Numbered from the stretch's first letter, positions 17,115 through 25,626 are shown. The stretch is 40,500 nt of DNA from Rheinheimera oceanensis (GCF_018831085.1 NZ_JAGPNM010000015.1:1-40500), one strand, 5' to 3'. Made by a program: numbers and translations. The notes: generated by a model from the sequence alone, not told the origin.

Positions 17115-17313
17115 ACGTCGGTCCTTCTTTATCTTTAAATCGAACATCAGAACACCACAGCGCCAATTATGCTCTTTAACAATTGGCATCTTGAGCACTG
17201 ACTTTTTAGTAGTAGAAAATGCCGCTGTCAATTTTCAACAGGGTCTATTGCGGGTGTCCGCTTCACTTTTAGAAGATAATGTTTCTCTATGGCTGAGCGC
17301 TAATGCTATTAGG

Positions 17314-17742
17314 TTATTTGTAAACATTCATGATTGTTGCCGTCATTGTTGCGACGGGTTTGCTCTCGCCCAATGTTGAGCTGTAAAGCGTTGCATCTGC
17401 TACGGATATCGTTTTACCTGCTTTCACTACTTGGCCGATTGCTTTAAAGGTATCGCCTACACCAGGCCTAAGTAAATTGACTTTAAATTCAACCGTCAAC
17501 ACATCAGCATCTTCGGGAGCTATGCTGAGTGCTGCATAACCACAGGCACTGTCCAGTATGGTAGAGAGGATCCCTGCGTGCATGTAGTCATTCTGTTGAG
17601 TAAACTGCGCCATATATGGAAAAGTGATTTCGACACTGCCAGGGCTTTTTACGACGAGCTCAGCATTTAAAGCGTGCATGGCAGGCTGACGATTAAAGCT
17701 TCGCTGTGTTCTTACAATATACGCTTCATTTTCAGTGTGCAT
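17314..17742 (-). CDS. PaaI-family hotdog thioesterase 1
   Basis: Protein of 142 residues with the hotdog fold of acyl-CoA thioesterases. The helix motif is MHAGILSTILDSACGYAALS, where the aspartate is the usual catalytic acid, followed by VEFKVNLLRPG and the closing strand. Native substrate unknown, probably an aryl- or acyl-CoA. It lies 35 bases after the aminotransferase gene and before MocR regulator 1, in one operon. Confidence 0.88.
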   Translation of the reverse strand: MHTENEAYIVRTQRSFNRQPAMHALNAELVVKSPGSVEITFPYMAQFTQQNDYMHAGILSTILDSACGYAALSIAPEDADVLTVEFKVNLLRPGVGDTFKAIGQVVKAGKTISVADATLYSSTLGESKPVATMTATIMNVYK

Positions 17743-17777
17743 GCTTAATCCCTCGGGTTAAATTGATGCCGCCAGCA

Positions 17778-18692
17778 TCAGTATGCCTCATCAGCAACCT
17801 TCTCACATTCTTCATCAATTAGGCTTTGAAAGTGTATCGAGATAATATTGAAGACATTTCCAGGACAGGTAGCAATAGGTCTGCCGTCTATAGACTTTAC
17901 GGGTATTAAACGCGCACCACTTCCGCATATGAAACACTCGTCTGCGTTGTACAAGTCGTATTGCGTCATAGACATCTCTGAGATCTGAATACCTATAGAG
18001 TGTGAGATCTCAATAATGGCTTCGCGGGTGATCCCCTCAAGTGCACCATCGTTAACCGGTGGGGTAACTAAAACACCGCCTTTCACAATAAAAATGTTTT
18101 CAGCACTGCATTCGGCCACGGTACCAAACTGATTCAATAATATCGCTTCTTCAACGCCGGCTGCGTTTGCCTCGGCACGCGCCAATATAGAATGAAGGTA
18201 GTTTAGCGACTTCACACGTGGATCAAGTCCGGTACCAACAGCCCTTCTGATACTGCTGGTAATAAGACGAACCCCCTCTCGTCGTGCGTTGTCATTAACA
18301 AGAGATAATAACGCAGGAATAATAAAAACGTTTGGGGCGCGGCAATTATGCGGATTCAGTCCCATGTCACCTTCGCCACGGGTGACTAAAATTCGCAGGT
18401 ATCCGTCATTCAGCGCTGAATTAGCAATGCACTCAGAAATGGCTTTCCTGATATCGTCATCGGAGTACTGGATTTTAATATCGAGTGCTTTAAGAGAGCG
18501 ACGTAAACGTTTGAGGTGCCGGTCTAATCGAAATGGATTGCGATTGTAGAACCTCAGCCCCTCAAAGCAGCCATCCCCATATAAAAAACCGTGGTCATAT
18601 ATGGACACAACGGATTGCTCTGGGGTGATCATCTTGCCATTTTTCCAGCAAGCGTATTTAGCGCTCGTTTCTGTTTCACTCGGGGATTCCAT
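17778..18692 (-). CDS. Class IV PLP-dependent aminotransferase (IlvE/D-amino-acid type)
   Basis: Protein of 304 residues, full length for branched-chain or D-amino-acid aminotransferases. SIYDHGFLYGDGCFEGLRFYN is the N-terminal signature, DPRVKSLNYLHSILA holds the PLP-binding lysine, EEAILLNQFGTVAECSAENIFIV and GITREAII follow as in the IlvE family. It interconverts an amino acid and its 2-oxo acid; the substrate cannot be fixed from sequence. First gene of the operon with thioesterase 1 and MocR 1; repeats resembling a MocR site lie about 105-140 bases upstream. Confidence 0.92.
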   Translation of the reverse strand: MESPSETETSAKYACWKNGKMITPEQSVVSIYDHGFLYGDGCFEGLRFYNRNPFRLDRHLKRLRRSLKALDIKIQYSDDDIRKAISECIANSALNDGYLRILVTRGEGDMGLNPHNCRAPNVFIIPALLSLVNDNARREGVRLITSSIRRAVGTGLDPRVKSLNYLHSILARAEANAAGVEEAILLNQFGTVAECSAENIFIVKGGVLVTPPVNDGALEGITREAIIEISHSIGIQISEMSMTQYDLYNADECFICGSGARLIPVKSIDGRPIATCPGNVFNIISIHFQSLIDEECEKVADEAY

Positions 18693-18797
18693 AAGTTGTT
18701 CTCTTAAGCGTGCGCTTTATACACTCTTCTTAACTGGCTGTTTGATATGAAAAATCGTTAACTAAATACATCAATCGTACTTAACGGTGCGCACAGT

Positions 18798-18832
18798 TAA
18801 ATGCACAGTTTCTGCATTTTTTTAATACACAG
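18798..18832 (-). promoter_or_regulatory. Paired CTGTG repeats upstream of aminotransferase operon
   Basis: On the minus strand CTGTGTATTAA starts at 18832 and CTGTGCATTTA at 18808, 24 bases apart, in the direction of the aminotransferase operon. They match the repeat pattern seen at five other promoters of the window, so they are a candidate MocR binding site. Confidence 0.4.
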
Positions 18833-18884
18833 CGCTTGTGTTTAAAATTGGTGGTCTCGGAATGTCATGCTGATTACCGCTTGG

Positions 18885-18944
18885 GTGTATCTATAAATCC
18901 GCCCCCAATCTGTGTCTGTATGGGGACGCTATACTGTGTTTATA
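18885..18944 (+). promoter_or_regulatory. Three CTGTRYNTRTA-like repeats upstream of GFA gene
   Basis: GTGTATCTATA (18885), CTGTGTCTGTA (18910) and CTGTGTTTATA (18934) are direct repeats spaced 25 and 24 bases, the last ending 43 bases before the GTG at 18988. The TATA part of the last copy could double as the -10. Best candidate for a MocR-family operator in the region. Confidence 0.5.
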
Positions 18945-18987
18945 GTTGCTCAACGTTTACGGCACAAAGTACATAGGAGTATCGATT

Positions 18988-19392
18988 GTGGCTCAACCCC
19001 AACATAAAGGCCGGTGCCTGTGTGGTGCCGTGACACTTACTGCAACACCCAATAGTCACGTCTTTGGCGCCTGCCATTGCAAGATGTGCCAGAGATGGGG
19101 CGGAGGGCCACTTCTTGCTATCGTATGTGGCGCCAACGTTGTTTTGGATGGGGAAGACGATATTGCTGTTTTCGACTCTTCTGAATGGGCAGAGCGTGGA
19201 TTCTGCCGGCAATGCGGTACTCATCTGTTTTACCGAATGAAGCAAGAATTGACCTATGCCATACCTATTGGTGTGTTCGATGATATCGAGAATTGGCATT
19301 TTGGTGAGCAAATCTTCATAGAGGATAAGCCGAGCTGTTATTCCTTTGCTGACCAAACGGTGATGAAAACAGGGAAAGAGGTCTTCGGGTAA
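18988..19392 (+). CDS. GFA-family (glutathione-dependent formaldehyde-activating-like) zinc protein
   Basis: Protein of 134 residues from GTG 18988, which has GGAG eight bases upstream; a TTG 14 codons earlier is less likely. Zinc ligands of the family are GRCLCGAV, GACHCKMCQRW and GFCRQCGTHLFYR. Members bind zinc at two sites; most, like this one, are uncharacterised and the formaldehyde role is not general. It is divergent from the aminotransferase operon and has the repeat array just upstream. Confidence 0.92.
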   Translation: MAQPQHKGRCLCGAVTLTATPNSHVFGACHCKMCQRWGGGPLLAIVCGANVVLDGEDDIAVFDSSEWAERGFCRQCGTHLFYRMKQELTYAIPIGVFDDIENWHFGEQIFIEDKPSCYSFADQTVMKTGKEVFG

Positions 19393-19735
19393 CGTTGTTG
19401 TGGACCATAATGATTGGTTTTATCGACGCCAGTCGTCTAGCAATATTGGCTTTCTTGCAGTGTTTTTTGCAAACTTTCATTCCGCCTATTCAGTTCCACA
19501 ACAGTCAGTATTTAACGTAACGCCTATCTTCAGGATTGAATGGGCAGATGCCTAACAAGAAGCGTTGACATTCTGATAACGCCAGATATTATTAGGCCAT
19601 TGGCATAGTCATGGCCAGCTGCCCACTATAGCAAACCCGGATGGGATGACTATTTAATCACACCTTATATCAATGCTTAGGTTTTTCAGCGACCGCGGCA
19701 GTGGGCACCGTAGACGCGTACTGGAGAACTAAGTC
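19393..19735. other. Gene-free stretch
   Basis: No gene is supported. The stretch holds an attC-like two-step inverted repeat at 19550-19597 (listed separately) and otherwise nothing I can identify. Confidence 0.5.
19550..19597. repeat. attC-like imperfect dyad (degenerate)
   Basis: GCCTAAC (19550-19556) is mirrored by ATTAGGC (19591-19597), and inside them GCGTT (19562-19566) is mirrored by AACGC (19578-19582). This is the two-stem order (outer R boxes, inner L boxes) of integron attC sites. Against it: only 48 bases long, one R box has A where GTT is required, and it stands alone. It may be a dead site or a chance dyad. Confidence 0.3.
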
Positions 19736-20320
19736 ATGACATACGTCAAAATTATCACCACCAAAAATGTCGAGCTGATGAGGCAGAAAGCTCGTAAGCT
19801 CAAGCACGAAAAATCGATTTCACACACCCAAGCTCTCGATGAAGTCGCCAAAGCGGCCAGATTTAATCACTGGCATGAGGTGGTCAAGGCTAATGCCCAC
19901 TTTAAACCGGCTGAAGCAGCACTCGCTGATGGCTGTGTGTTGGCTTTTGATGTCAAAGATGGAATGGATATCGATACCTCTGATGGCACTCTTATTGAGG
20001 ACCACCTCCTGGAAATACTTACCCAGGACCAGCTGTTCGAGATCTATAAGAATTTCATTGAAGAGGATGACGAGCAAGGTAGGCCATTGAAAGACATTTA
20101 TTCCGATCAAGAGCTCAGGGAGTTTTTCGTCAGCGAGTGCGATTTTATGTACTTCCGGCTAACCAATGCCAAATATCAAACTATCAACGATGTCCTGACG
20201 CTTACCAGACAATACAGTTTCTGGCCTCCGTATTATATATGGCTCAAGGGCGAGCTTTATGATACACGGGCTCTTCCTGCTGAGGATGTGGACGGTAATA
20301 CTGTAGGTGTGCGCTTCTAG
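19736..20320 (+). CDS. Hypothetical protein with plasmid-type KARKLK...HWHE N-terminal domain
   Basis: Protein of 194 residues. The first ~50 residues (MRQKARKLKHEKSISHTQAL followed by DEVAKAARFNHWHEVVKA) match a short helical domain common in plasmid and genomic-island proteins, sometimes annotated glyoxalase-related. The rest is acidic and without known motif. GGAGAA lies upstream of the ATG. Cytoplasmic; function unknown. Confidence 0.82.
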   Translation: MTYVKIITTKNVELMRQKARKLKHEKSISHTQALDEVAKAARFNHWHEVVKANAHFKPAEAALADGCVLAFDVKDGMDIDTSDGTLIEDHLLEILTQDQLFEIYKNFIEEDDEQGRPLKDIYSDQELREFFVSECDFMYFRLTNAKYQTINDVLTLTRQYSFWPPYYIWLKGELYDTRALPAEDVDGNTVGVRF

Positions 20321-20411
20321 CCGCCTACCCTTTGCAAACGGTGGCAGACGGATTTGCTACCCTTGTATCATTAATCACTTCGGGCATTTTCCTCGACAAG
20401 TACTTGATCGG

Positions 20412-21206
20412 TTAATCCACAAATTTTTTAAAGCTATCCAAATCGTTCCACTGCCTAAAATGTGAGAACAAACGGCCATCGCCCGGCTCCAGACCTTCGA
20501 TATCCATCAGCACATTTTGCCTCTTAAACACCGAATCAGCGGTGTCATGGCAATACTTGATAAGACTCGTCGTTAAATGTTCCGGGCCCCCCTTATCGCT
20601 ACCGTAAACAATAGTGACATTTTCAGGTAAGTAATCATCCATAAATATGGGTTTTTCACGGCTATTAAACGACGCATGCTCTCCCAGATCAGAGTCAACG
20701 ACCAAAGCAATTTTGCCGGGATAAAAATCTGCCTGCTTTGATACTGCGCCCAACACCTGCCACCAGCCGTGATTTTCAGGTTTCTCGATAACGTTCCATG
20801 CTTCAAAAACAGATAAGAGTGTCGTCGATGCGGACATTGATTCACCGTGCTTCCCAGTAGGAACGAGATGAATTGCTGCGGTCACAGAAACCTTTGAACC
20901 CTGAATTGTTCGCGTGTTTGTATCAACTGCAATTACATGGTTGTAGGTCAATAACGGGTCATTCGAATTTAAATGCACCTTCCCATTAGCGCTGATACTT
21001 TCGTGCAGGATCTTGTCACCACCATTCTGTCTTTTTCGTTTGTACTGGAGCTTTGATTGCCCTATCAATGGGTATAGCGTGCCGTTTTTAACACCAAACA
21101 GTTGTTGTTGACCAAAATCAAGAGCAAGCCCGTCGAAAACTTGGAAGTTCGCCGGATTTAAGCTGATTGAAATCGACCTCTGGTTTTGCTGCCTAGTCTT
21201 TTTCAT
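20412..21206 (-). CDS. Hypothetical protein, coupled to DUF6988-like gene
   Basis: Protein of 264 residues from the ATG at 21206, which overlaps the stop of the preceding gene as ATGA; a TTG seven codons earlier is also in frame. The sequence has alternating strands with acidic residues at their ends (HVIAVDTNTRTIQGSKVSV, IALVVDSDLGEH, VTIVYGSDKGG), which faintly recalls an RNase-H-like fold, but no family is recognised and this is a weak impression. Confidence 0.75.
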   Translation of the reverse strand: MKKTRQQNQRSISISLNPANFQVFDGLALDFGQQQLFGVKNGTLYPLIGQSKLQYKRKRQNGGDKILHESISANGKVHLNSNDPLLTYNHVIAVDTNTRTIQGSKVSVTAAIHLVPTGKHGESMSASTTLLSVFEAWNVIEKPENHGWWQVLGAVSKQADFYPGKIALVVDSDLGEHASFNSREKPIFMDDYLPENVTIVYGSDKGGPEHLTTSLIKYCHDTADSVFKRQNVLMDIEGLEPGDGRLFSHFRQWNDLDSFKKFVD

Positions 21207-21853
21207 ACGTGTATTATGGGTAAACAATCGTGGAATTGATGATGCATGTTTCTCACAGGGGTCATGGCCTCCTCATACCCCGTTAGAATAGACAGCATCT
21301 GCAAATTAATCGCAGCAACTGCATTGCAATTTCTCAGGGCATCGTAAATCAGTTTCTCTTCATAGCCTATGCCATTGTTTACCAGTGCGATTAGTCCGCT
21401 ATGCGTAAAACTGTTTAGTGTTGAGTTGGTAATGGCTTTGAAATCTTGTAATTGTCTCAGGATATGGCCAGGCGCATCGGATTTATCGAGCGACTTTAAC
21501 ATGTCGGCTATCATTGGTGTTTCGAGCTTATTAAGCTGATTTGGCCCGACCTGCCCAGCTGTTCTGAGTTTGCTGAGCCATGGATAGATATCGGCGTGCA
21601 TCAACCAAAACCCCCGCACGAGGCTCTCATACTGTGGTCGCATTAATGCGAGACCGGATGATATAAAGCCATCTGCAATTAATTTAAGCGACGATAGGCC
21701 GTGCTCAAATGAGAGGATCCCTGATTGAAAAGCCATTTGAAATTTGAGTTCTGAGATCGGTCCATTCTGTTGTAACTGCTCGATGTGCTCAGCAATAAAA
21801 CCGTACATTTCACAACAGCGGGGCAACAGCGTCTCTAATTCCTTTTGATACAC
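21203..21853 (-). CDS. DUF6988-like helical protein
   Basis: Protein of 216 residues, helical, with MRPQYESLVRGFWLMHAD and the later LNSFTHSGL, which I associate with the DUF6988 family of unknown function often found on islands. It starts at GTG with AAGGA six bases upstream and ends in an ATGA overlap with the next gene, so the two likely act together, perhaps as a two-gene defence or toxin-type pair; that is speculative. Confidence 0.72.
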   Translation of the reverse strand: MYQKELETLLPRCCEMYGFIAEHIEQLQQNGPISELKFQMAFQSGILSFEHGLSSLKLIADGFISSGLALMRPQYESLVRGFWLMHADIYPWLSKLRTAGQVGPNQLNKLETPMIADMLKSLDKSDAPGHILRQLQDFKAITNSTLNSFTHSGLIALVNNGIGYEEKLIYDALRNCNAVAAINLQMLSILTGYEEAMTPVRNMHHQFHDCLPIIHV

Positions 21854-22092
21854 AGCAAATCCTTCTTTCTGGGGTATCTAACACTAACACCATAGCAGCC
21901 GCTCAGCCAGTTTCTGCCCACGCGAAGTGACGATTAATGAGGTGGAAAGCAGTGGTTTGAACATCATGCCTGCGTTACCGACTTACAAAGAGCCTGCCGT
22001 AGAAGGTCAGATTGGTGGTCTTAAGTTAGAACTGGGTTGTTAGTCGAATCACTAACGCCCTTGATAAGCATCTTAGGCGTTACTCATCTACT

Positions 22093-22656
22093 TTAGACAA
22101 ATATGTTAAGCAAATCCTCGTCGAAGACCGCACCACTTAGGTGATGTCGTTCACATGTTACTTTGAACTGTTCGTTCACAAAGAGCGTTTTACACCCCTC
22201 TAGCTTCGATTTAAATATTGCTTTGTCTACGACGTCATTTTCATTAAATACGAGCGACTCCAATCCAATTGGAAAACCATCCTGATATTTAAGTAGGCAC
22301 TGCGCCTCGATTTCCGCACCCAACGTAACACAGTTGAACAAGGTTAAATCGTAGCCCTCAACATCAATTGGTAAGAACTCGCCATACCGTCCGATGACGG
22401 GTGAAAGATGTTCAAATGCGACTCGATTGAGCACTAGAAAATTTCCCCAGAACGAAATATCTGGCAGCGGATGGTCATGATAATGTTGATGTGGTTCACA
22501 ATGAGGTGCTTTCCACCGCTCGCTCAGAGATTGGCAGGAGCTGGATAGTTTCCTGACGATCTGATACTTCGGATCATCAAGCAACTTTGCTAGCTGCAGG
22601 ATACTTAACTGGACTATCTCATAGCTATTTTCGGGTCGCTTTAGACGATAGATCAT
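22093..22656 (-). CDS. Imm11-type immunity protein
   Basis: Protein of 187 residues. FLVLNRVAFEHLSPVIGRYGEFLPI and the following DLTLFNCVTLG are the conserved core of the Imm11 (formerly DUF1629) family, immunity proteins of polymorphic nuclease toxins. It starts 13 bases after the AHH-nuclease gene on the same strand, the standard toxin-immunity order, and would bind and neutralise that nuclease in the cytoplasm. Confidence 0.75.
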   Translation of the reverse strand: MIYRLKRPENSYEIVQLSILQLAKLLDDPKYQIVRKLSSSCQSLSERWKAPHCEPHQHYHDHPLPDISFWGNFLVLNRVAFEHLSPVIGRYGEFLPIDVEGYDLTLFNCVTLGAEIEAQCLLKYQDGFPIGLESLVFNENDVVDKAIFKSKLEGCKTLFVNEQFKVTCERHHLSGAVFDEDLLNIFV

Positions 22657-22669
22657 TGATGATTAGCCC

Positions 22670-23386
22670 CTATGCCTGCTTCTGAAGAATTGATTTAGGG
22701 TGCTCACCCGTTTTCAGTAACGCTTTAACGTGCCGTAATCTGCTGATAAAAATGCTTTCTGGCAGATTATCATTTAAAAAATGATCTGCTATCCAGTTTT
22801 CATAGTTTTGCGTGTGTATAGGCCGGTGAGATGGCGATTTTGGCGTCGCCCAGTCATCCGTTTTATTTTTCTCAAAGTTTCTAAGCCACACACCGTTGAG
22901 TGGATCATTGATCCCCACACCATGCAAATGCAGGTTAAGCCGGCATTCCTCCATCATCTGTTTTAAATGCCGGCCGGCACCAGGAATAATATGATGCGCC
23001 TCATGGAAAGTGGTCGGTTTCGCTTCACCAACAGCCCTTAAGTTCCTTGCCAGGCGACGTGTTGGGTGGTGCGGCTCGGCGAATAGCGCTTCTACATCAC
23101 GCTCCTGGTTTGACTCGCGGTACTTACTTAGCTGTGTTTGCATTTTAAAATGTGCCGCAATTTTTTTTCGCTCTAAACGCAGATGTTTCCAGTCTCTCTC
23201 GCACTTGGCAACCCGGGCCTGCTTGGCTTTAGGGCATTCATTCGCCGGCGCCGCTTTGTTTCGCTGATTGTGAAATTTACGAGCTTCTAATTCATAGTTA
23301 TAAATTATCATCTCTAACGGTGTTGGATTAAGCGGCCTTTCTGGCTTTGGAATAGCAACATACTGTGGTGATGTCTGAGCTTTCAT
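22670..23386 (-). CDS. AHH-domain nuclease toxin
   Basis: Protein of 238 residues from the ATG at 23386 (AGGAG 11 bases upstream; a GTG four codons earlier abuts it). Residues ~130-235 are an AHH nuclease domain of the HNH/ENDO VII fold: FHEAHHIIPGAG with the metal-binding histidines, the INDPLNGVWL signature and later conserved histidines (SHRPIHTQNY). The N-terminal half is basic, helical and lacks a signal peptide, PAAR, Rhs or VgrG marker, so delivery is unclear; it may be a detached toxin tip moved by a type VI system elsewhere. The immunity gene follows at once. Confidence 0.85.
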   Translation of the reverse strand: MKAQTSPQYVAIPKPERPLNPTPLEMIIYNYELEARKFHNQRNKAAPANECPKAKQARVAKCERDWKHLRLERKKIAAHFKMQTQLSKYRESNQERDVEALFAEPHHPTRRLARNLRAVGEAKPTTFHEAHHIIPGAGRHLKQMMEECRLNLHLHGVGINDPLNGVWLRNFEKNKTDDWATPKSPSHRPIHTQNYENWIADHFLNDNLPESIFISRLRHVKALLKTGEHPKSILQKQA

Positions 23387-23444
23387 CCTGAAATACACTC
23401 CTGCTTTAAACGATCGGTAACGGCCATTTTAGTATTGCCGCCAT

Positions 23445-23473
23445 TTGACAGCAATGATTTGTAAATCTAATTT
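23445..23473 (+). promoter_or_regulatory. Sigma-70-type promoter
   Basis: A perfect TTGACA (23445-23450) and TAATTT (23468-23473) are separated by exactly 17 bases. The predicted transcript start is about 15-25 bases before the small gene at 23493/23505. It may also feed into umuDC. Confidence 0.65.
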
Positions 23474-23504
23474 TAACTTATAATTCACTTTAATGGTCTT
23501 GGTT

Positions 23505-23759
23505 ATGGATAATCAGCGCGTCACCGAGCAACAGGCCGTGCAACTTCTCCAGCAATGGGACGGTATTGGTCGCGATCTGCCATCATTGGCAAAACTCTCG
23601 CCGGTCAAAGATCAACAAGCAATACTTTTGCTGCTGCCCGGCTATCTTTGTAATCAATGGTATCAAGTTGGCGAAACCTATAGCTGTTATACAGAGGCAC
23701 TAACCTGCTTAGGCACTTTAATAGATAGAAGTCGAACGGCAACTCAGTTGCCAAACTGA
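23505..23759 (+). CDS. Small hypothetical protein upstream of umuDC
   Basis: Protein of about 84 residues (MDNQRVTEQQAVQLLQQW at its start); an in-frame ATG at 23493 is possible and neither has a clear ribosome binding site. Helical, leucine- and glutamine-rich, with three cysteines; I do not recognise it. It has its own strong promoter and ends 84 bases before umuD, with the LexA box in between, so it is not itself behind that box. Confidence 0.7.
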   Translation: MDNQRVTEQQAVQLLQQWDGIGRDLPSLAKLSPVKDQQAILLLLPGYLCNQWYQVGETYSCYTEALTCLGTLIDRSRTATQLPN

Positions 23760-23783
23760 ACATGTAATTACACTTGTCGGTAT

Positions 23784-23800
23784 CGGAATTGCCAATTCCG
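23784..23800. promoter_or_regulatory. Dyad just upstream of the umuD LexA box
   Basis: CGGAATTG and CAATTCCG are exact inverted copies around one base, 13 bases before the LexA box. It may be a second operator for umuDC; the loop is too short for an RNA hairpin. Confidence 0.4.
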
Positions 23801-23812
23801 GCCTGACTGATA

Positions 23813-23832
23813 TACTGTATATGTATACATAT
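23813..23832. promoter_or_regulatory. LexA box of umuDC
   Basis: TACTGTATATGTATACATAT matches the enterobacterial LexA consensus (CTGT-N8-ACAG) except that the last base of the core is T instead of G. It is 12 bases before the umuD start, so LexA would block transcription until the SOS response. Confidence 0.85.
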
Positions 23833-23843
23833 ATGAGGTGGAT

Positions 23844-24275
23844 ATGTCAGCAGTATTTATTGGTAATGCCGATTTCTGGCCGAAACAACAAATTCCCTTC
23901 TATAGCGAACCGGTAAAAGCAGGTTTTCCCTCACCGGCACAGGACTATGTAGAGCGCACACTGGATTTAAATGAACTCTGCATTCGCCACCCCAATGCCA
24001 CGTTTTTTGTCCGAGTTGAAGGTGATTCGATGATAGAGGCCGGCATTTATGACGGTGATGTGTTGGTTGTAGACCGCTCGGTAGATGCCGAGCATGGTGA
24101 TATCGTAGTTGCTGCAGTTGGTCACGAGTTTACGGTTAAAGAGTTATGCACCCGCCCTTCACTTTGCCTGTTGCCACGTAACCCAGCCTATAAACCAATT
24201 CGTCCGCGTAATGGCGAAGAACTCAATATCTTTGGTGTCGTGACTAACGTAATCAGGCAGATGAAACGCAAATGA
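23844..24275 (+). CDS. umuD: UmuD, SOS-induced DNA polymerase V accessory subunit
   Basis: Protein of 143 residues, full length. Start at ATG 23844 with GAGG five bases upstream. The self-cleavage bond is Ala26-Gly27 in VKAGFPSPA, and the Ser-Lys dyad is Ser62 in VEGDSMIEAGIYDGD and Lys99 in EFTVKEL. After RecA-stimulated cleavage, UmuD' dimers join UmuC to form DNA polymerase V for translesion synthesis. It overlaps umuC by four bases (ATGA) and sits behind a LexA box. Confidence 0.96.
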   Translation: MSAVFIGNADFWPKQQIPFYSEPVKAGFPSPAQDYVERTLDLNELCIRHPNATFFVRVEGDSMIEAGIYDGDVLVVDRSVDAEHGDIVVAAVGHEFTVKELCTRPSLCLLPRNPAYKPIRPRNGEELNIFGVVTNVIRQMKRK

Positions 24276-25549
24276 CAACACCGGTATTTGCGCTGGTCGA
24301 CTGTAATAACTTCTACGCCAGCTGTGAAAAACTGTTCCGGCCTGATTTAACAAACACACCAGTAGTGGTGCTCTCCAATAATGATGGCTGCGTGGTTGCG
24401 CGCTCAAAAGAAGCTAAAAAGCTCGGCATCAAAATGGGTGTACCGGTGTTTCAGGTTCGTGAGTTAATGCAAAAGCATGGTGTAGTAGCGTTCTCTTCCA
24501 ACTACGCCTTATATGCTGATATGTCACAACGCGTCATGAACACGCTGGAAAGCCTGGCACCACGGGTGGAGGTGTACTCTATTGATGAGTCGTTCTTGGA
24601 TTTAACCGGCGTTGATTTTAGCCAGAGCCTAACCGACTTTGGCCTGCAAGTACGAAAAGTAGTGCAAAAGTGGACCGGCATTACTGTCTGCGTAGGTATA
24701 GCACCAACCAAAACACTGGCAAAACTGGCTAACCATGCAGCCAAGACCTGGCCTAAAACCGGTGGTGTCGTCGACTTAACTGATAAAATGCGACAGCGTA
24801 AGCTGCTTGCCTTACTGCCCGTCGAGGAAGTATGGGGGATCGGTGGCAAGCTGACTAAACGTTTACAACAACTGGGCATTCATAACGCGTTGCAGCTAGC
24901 TGATGCAGACCCAGAGTATATTCGCCAGCAATTCTCGGTAGTGGTTGAGCGCACCGTACGAGAACTTAACGGTGAGAGCTGTATTGCGCTGGAAGAGATG
25001 GCACCGACTAAAAAGCAGATAGTCAGTAGCCGCGCCTTTGGTGAACGTATCACCGCTAAACAGCAGATGCGTGAGGCGATAAGTGAGTACATCAGCAGGG
25101 CCTGCAAAAAGCTGCGCCAAGAGCAGCAAACCGCAAAACATCTTACGGTGTTTCTTCGCACCAGCCCGTTTAGCGATAAAGACGCCCCCTACAGCGCAAG
25201 TAAAAGTATTGAACTCGACGCCCCAAGCAGTGATACCCGCATTTTTCTGACTAACGCAATGAAACTGCTCGATGGCTTGTGGTTGGAGGGTTACCGTTAC
25301 GCTAAAGCCGGCGTAATGTTATCCGACTTTTACAACCCCGGTGTTTACCAGCCAGGCCTATTTGACGAGCCCGTAGTACAAAAGGAAACCGATCAAAAAC
25401 TGATGCAAATGATGGATACCCTTAATGCTAAACAGGGTAAAACACTATGGTTTGCCAGCCAGGGTATGAGACAGGAATGGGGCATGAAACGGGATCTGCT
25501 ATCACCTGCATACACCACGAACTGGCGAGAATTGCCGGTGGTGAAGTAA
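24272..25549 (+). CDS. umuC: UmuC, Y-family DNA polymerase V catalytic subunit
   Basis: Protein of 425 residues, full length. ALVDCNNFYASCEKLFRPDL near residues 6-25 holds the first metal-binding aspartate, YSIDESFLDL the catalytic Asp-Glu pair, and WGIGGKLTKRLQQLGI the helix-hairpin-helix. The C-terminal little-finger domain and the UmuC-specific tail are present. Translation is coupled to umuD. Copies like this on islands and plasmids raise damage-induced mutation. Confidence 0.97.
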   Translation: MTTPVFALVDCNNFYASCEKLFRPDLTNTPVVVLSNNDGCVVARSKEAKKLGIKMGVPVFQVRELMQKHGVVAFSSNYALYADMSQRVMNTLESLAPRVEVYSIDESFLDLTGVDFSQSLTDFGLQVRKVVQKWTGITVCVGIAPTKTLAKLANHAAKTWPKTGGVVDLTDKMRQRKLLALLPVEEVWGIGGKLTKRLQQLGIHNALQLADADPEYIRQQFSVVVERTVRELNGESCIALEEMAPTKKQIVSSRAFGERITAKQQMREAISEYISRACKKLRQEQQTAKHLTVFLRTSPFSDKDAPYSASKSIELDAPSSDTRIFLTNAMKLLDGLWLEGYRYAKAGVMLSDFYNPGVYQPGLFDEPVVQKETDQKLMQMMDTLNAKQGKTLWFASQGMRQEWGMKRDLLSPAYTTNWRELPVVK

Positions 25550-25584
25550 CGTCTATAAAATTAGACACTAGCGTGTATCTGCCC

Positions 25585-25617
25585 AAAGAGCCCAACAGCC
25601 TCGCTGCAGGACTCTTT
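25585..25617. terminator. Hairpin between convergent umuC and protease genes
   Basis: AAAGAGCC (25585-25592) pairs with GGACTCTTT (25609-25617), with one bulged A. It lies 36 bases after umuC and 10 bases past the end of the opposing protease gene, ending in CTTT on the plus strand and in CTCTTT on the minus strand, so it may serve both directions. Confidence 0.5.
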
Positions 25618-25626
25618 GACCAACGA

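Noticed and set aside
22053..22082. TAACGCC...GGCGTTA as an attC site or VCR end
   Set aside because: Only 30 bases long with a 16-base loop and no second pair of boxes; a simple hairpin after the immunity gene is more likely.
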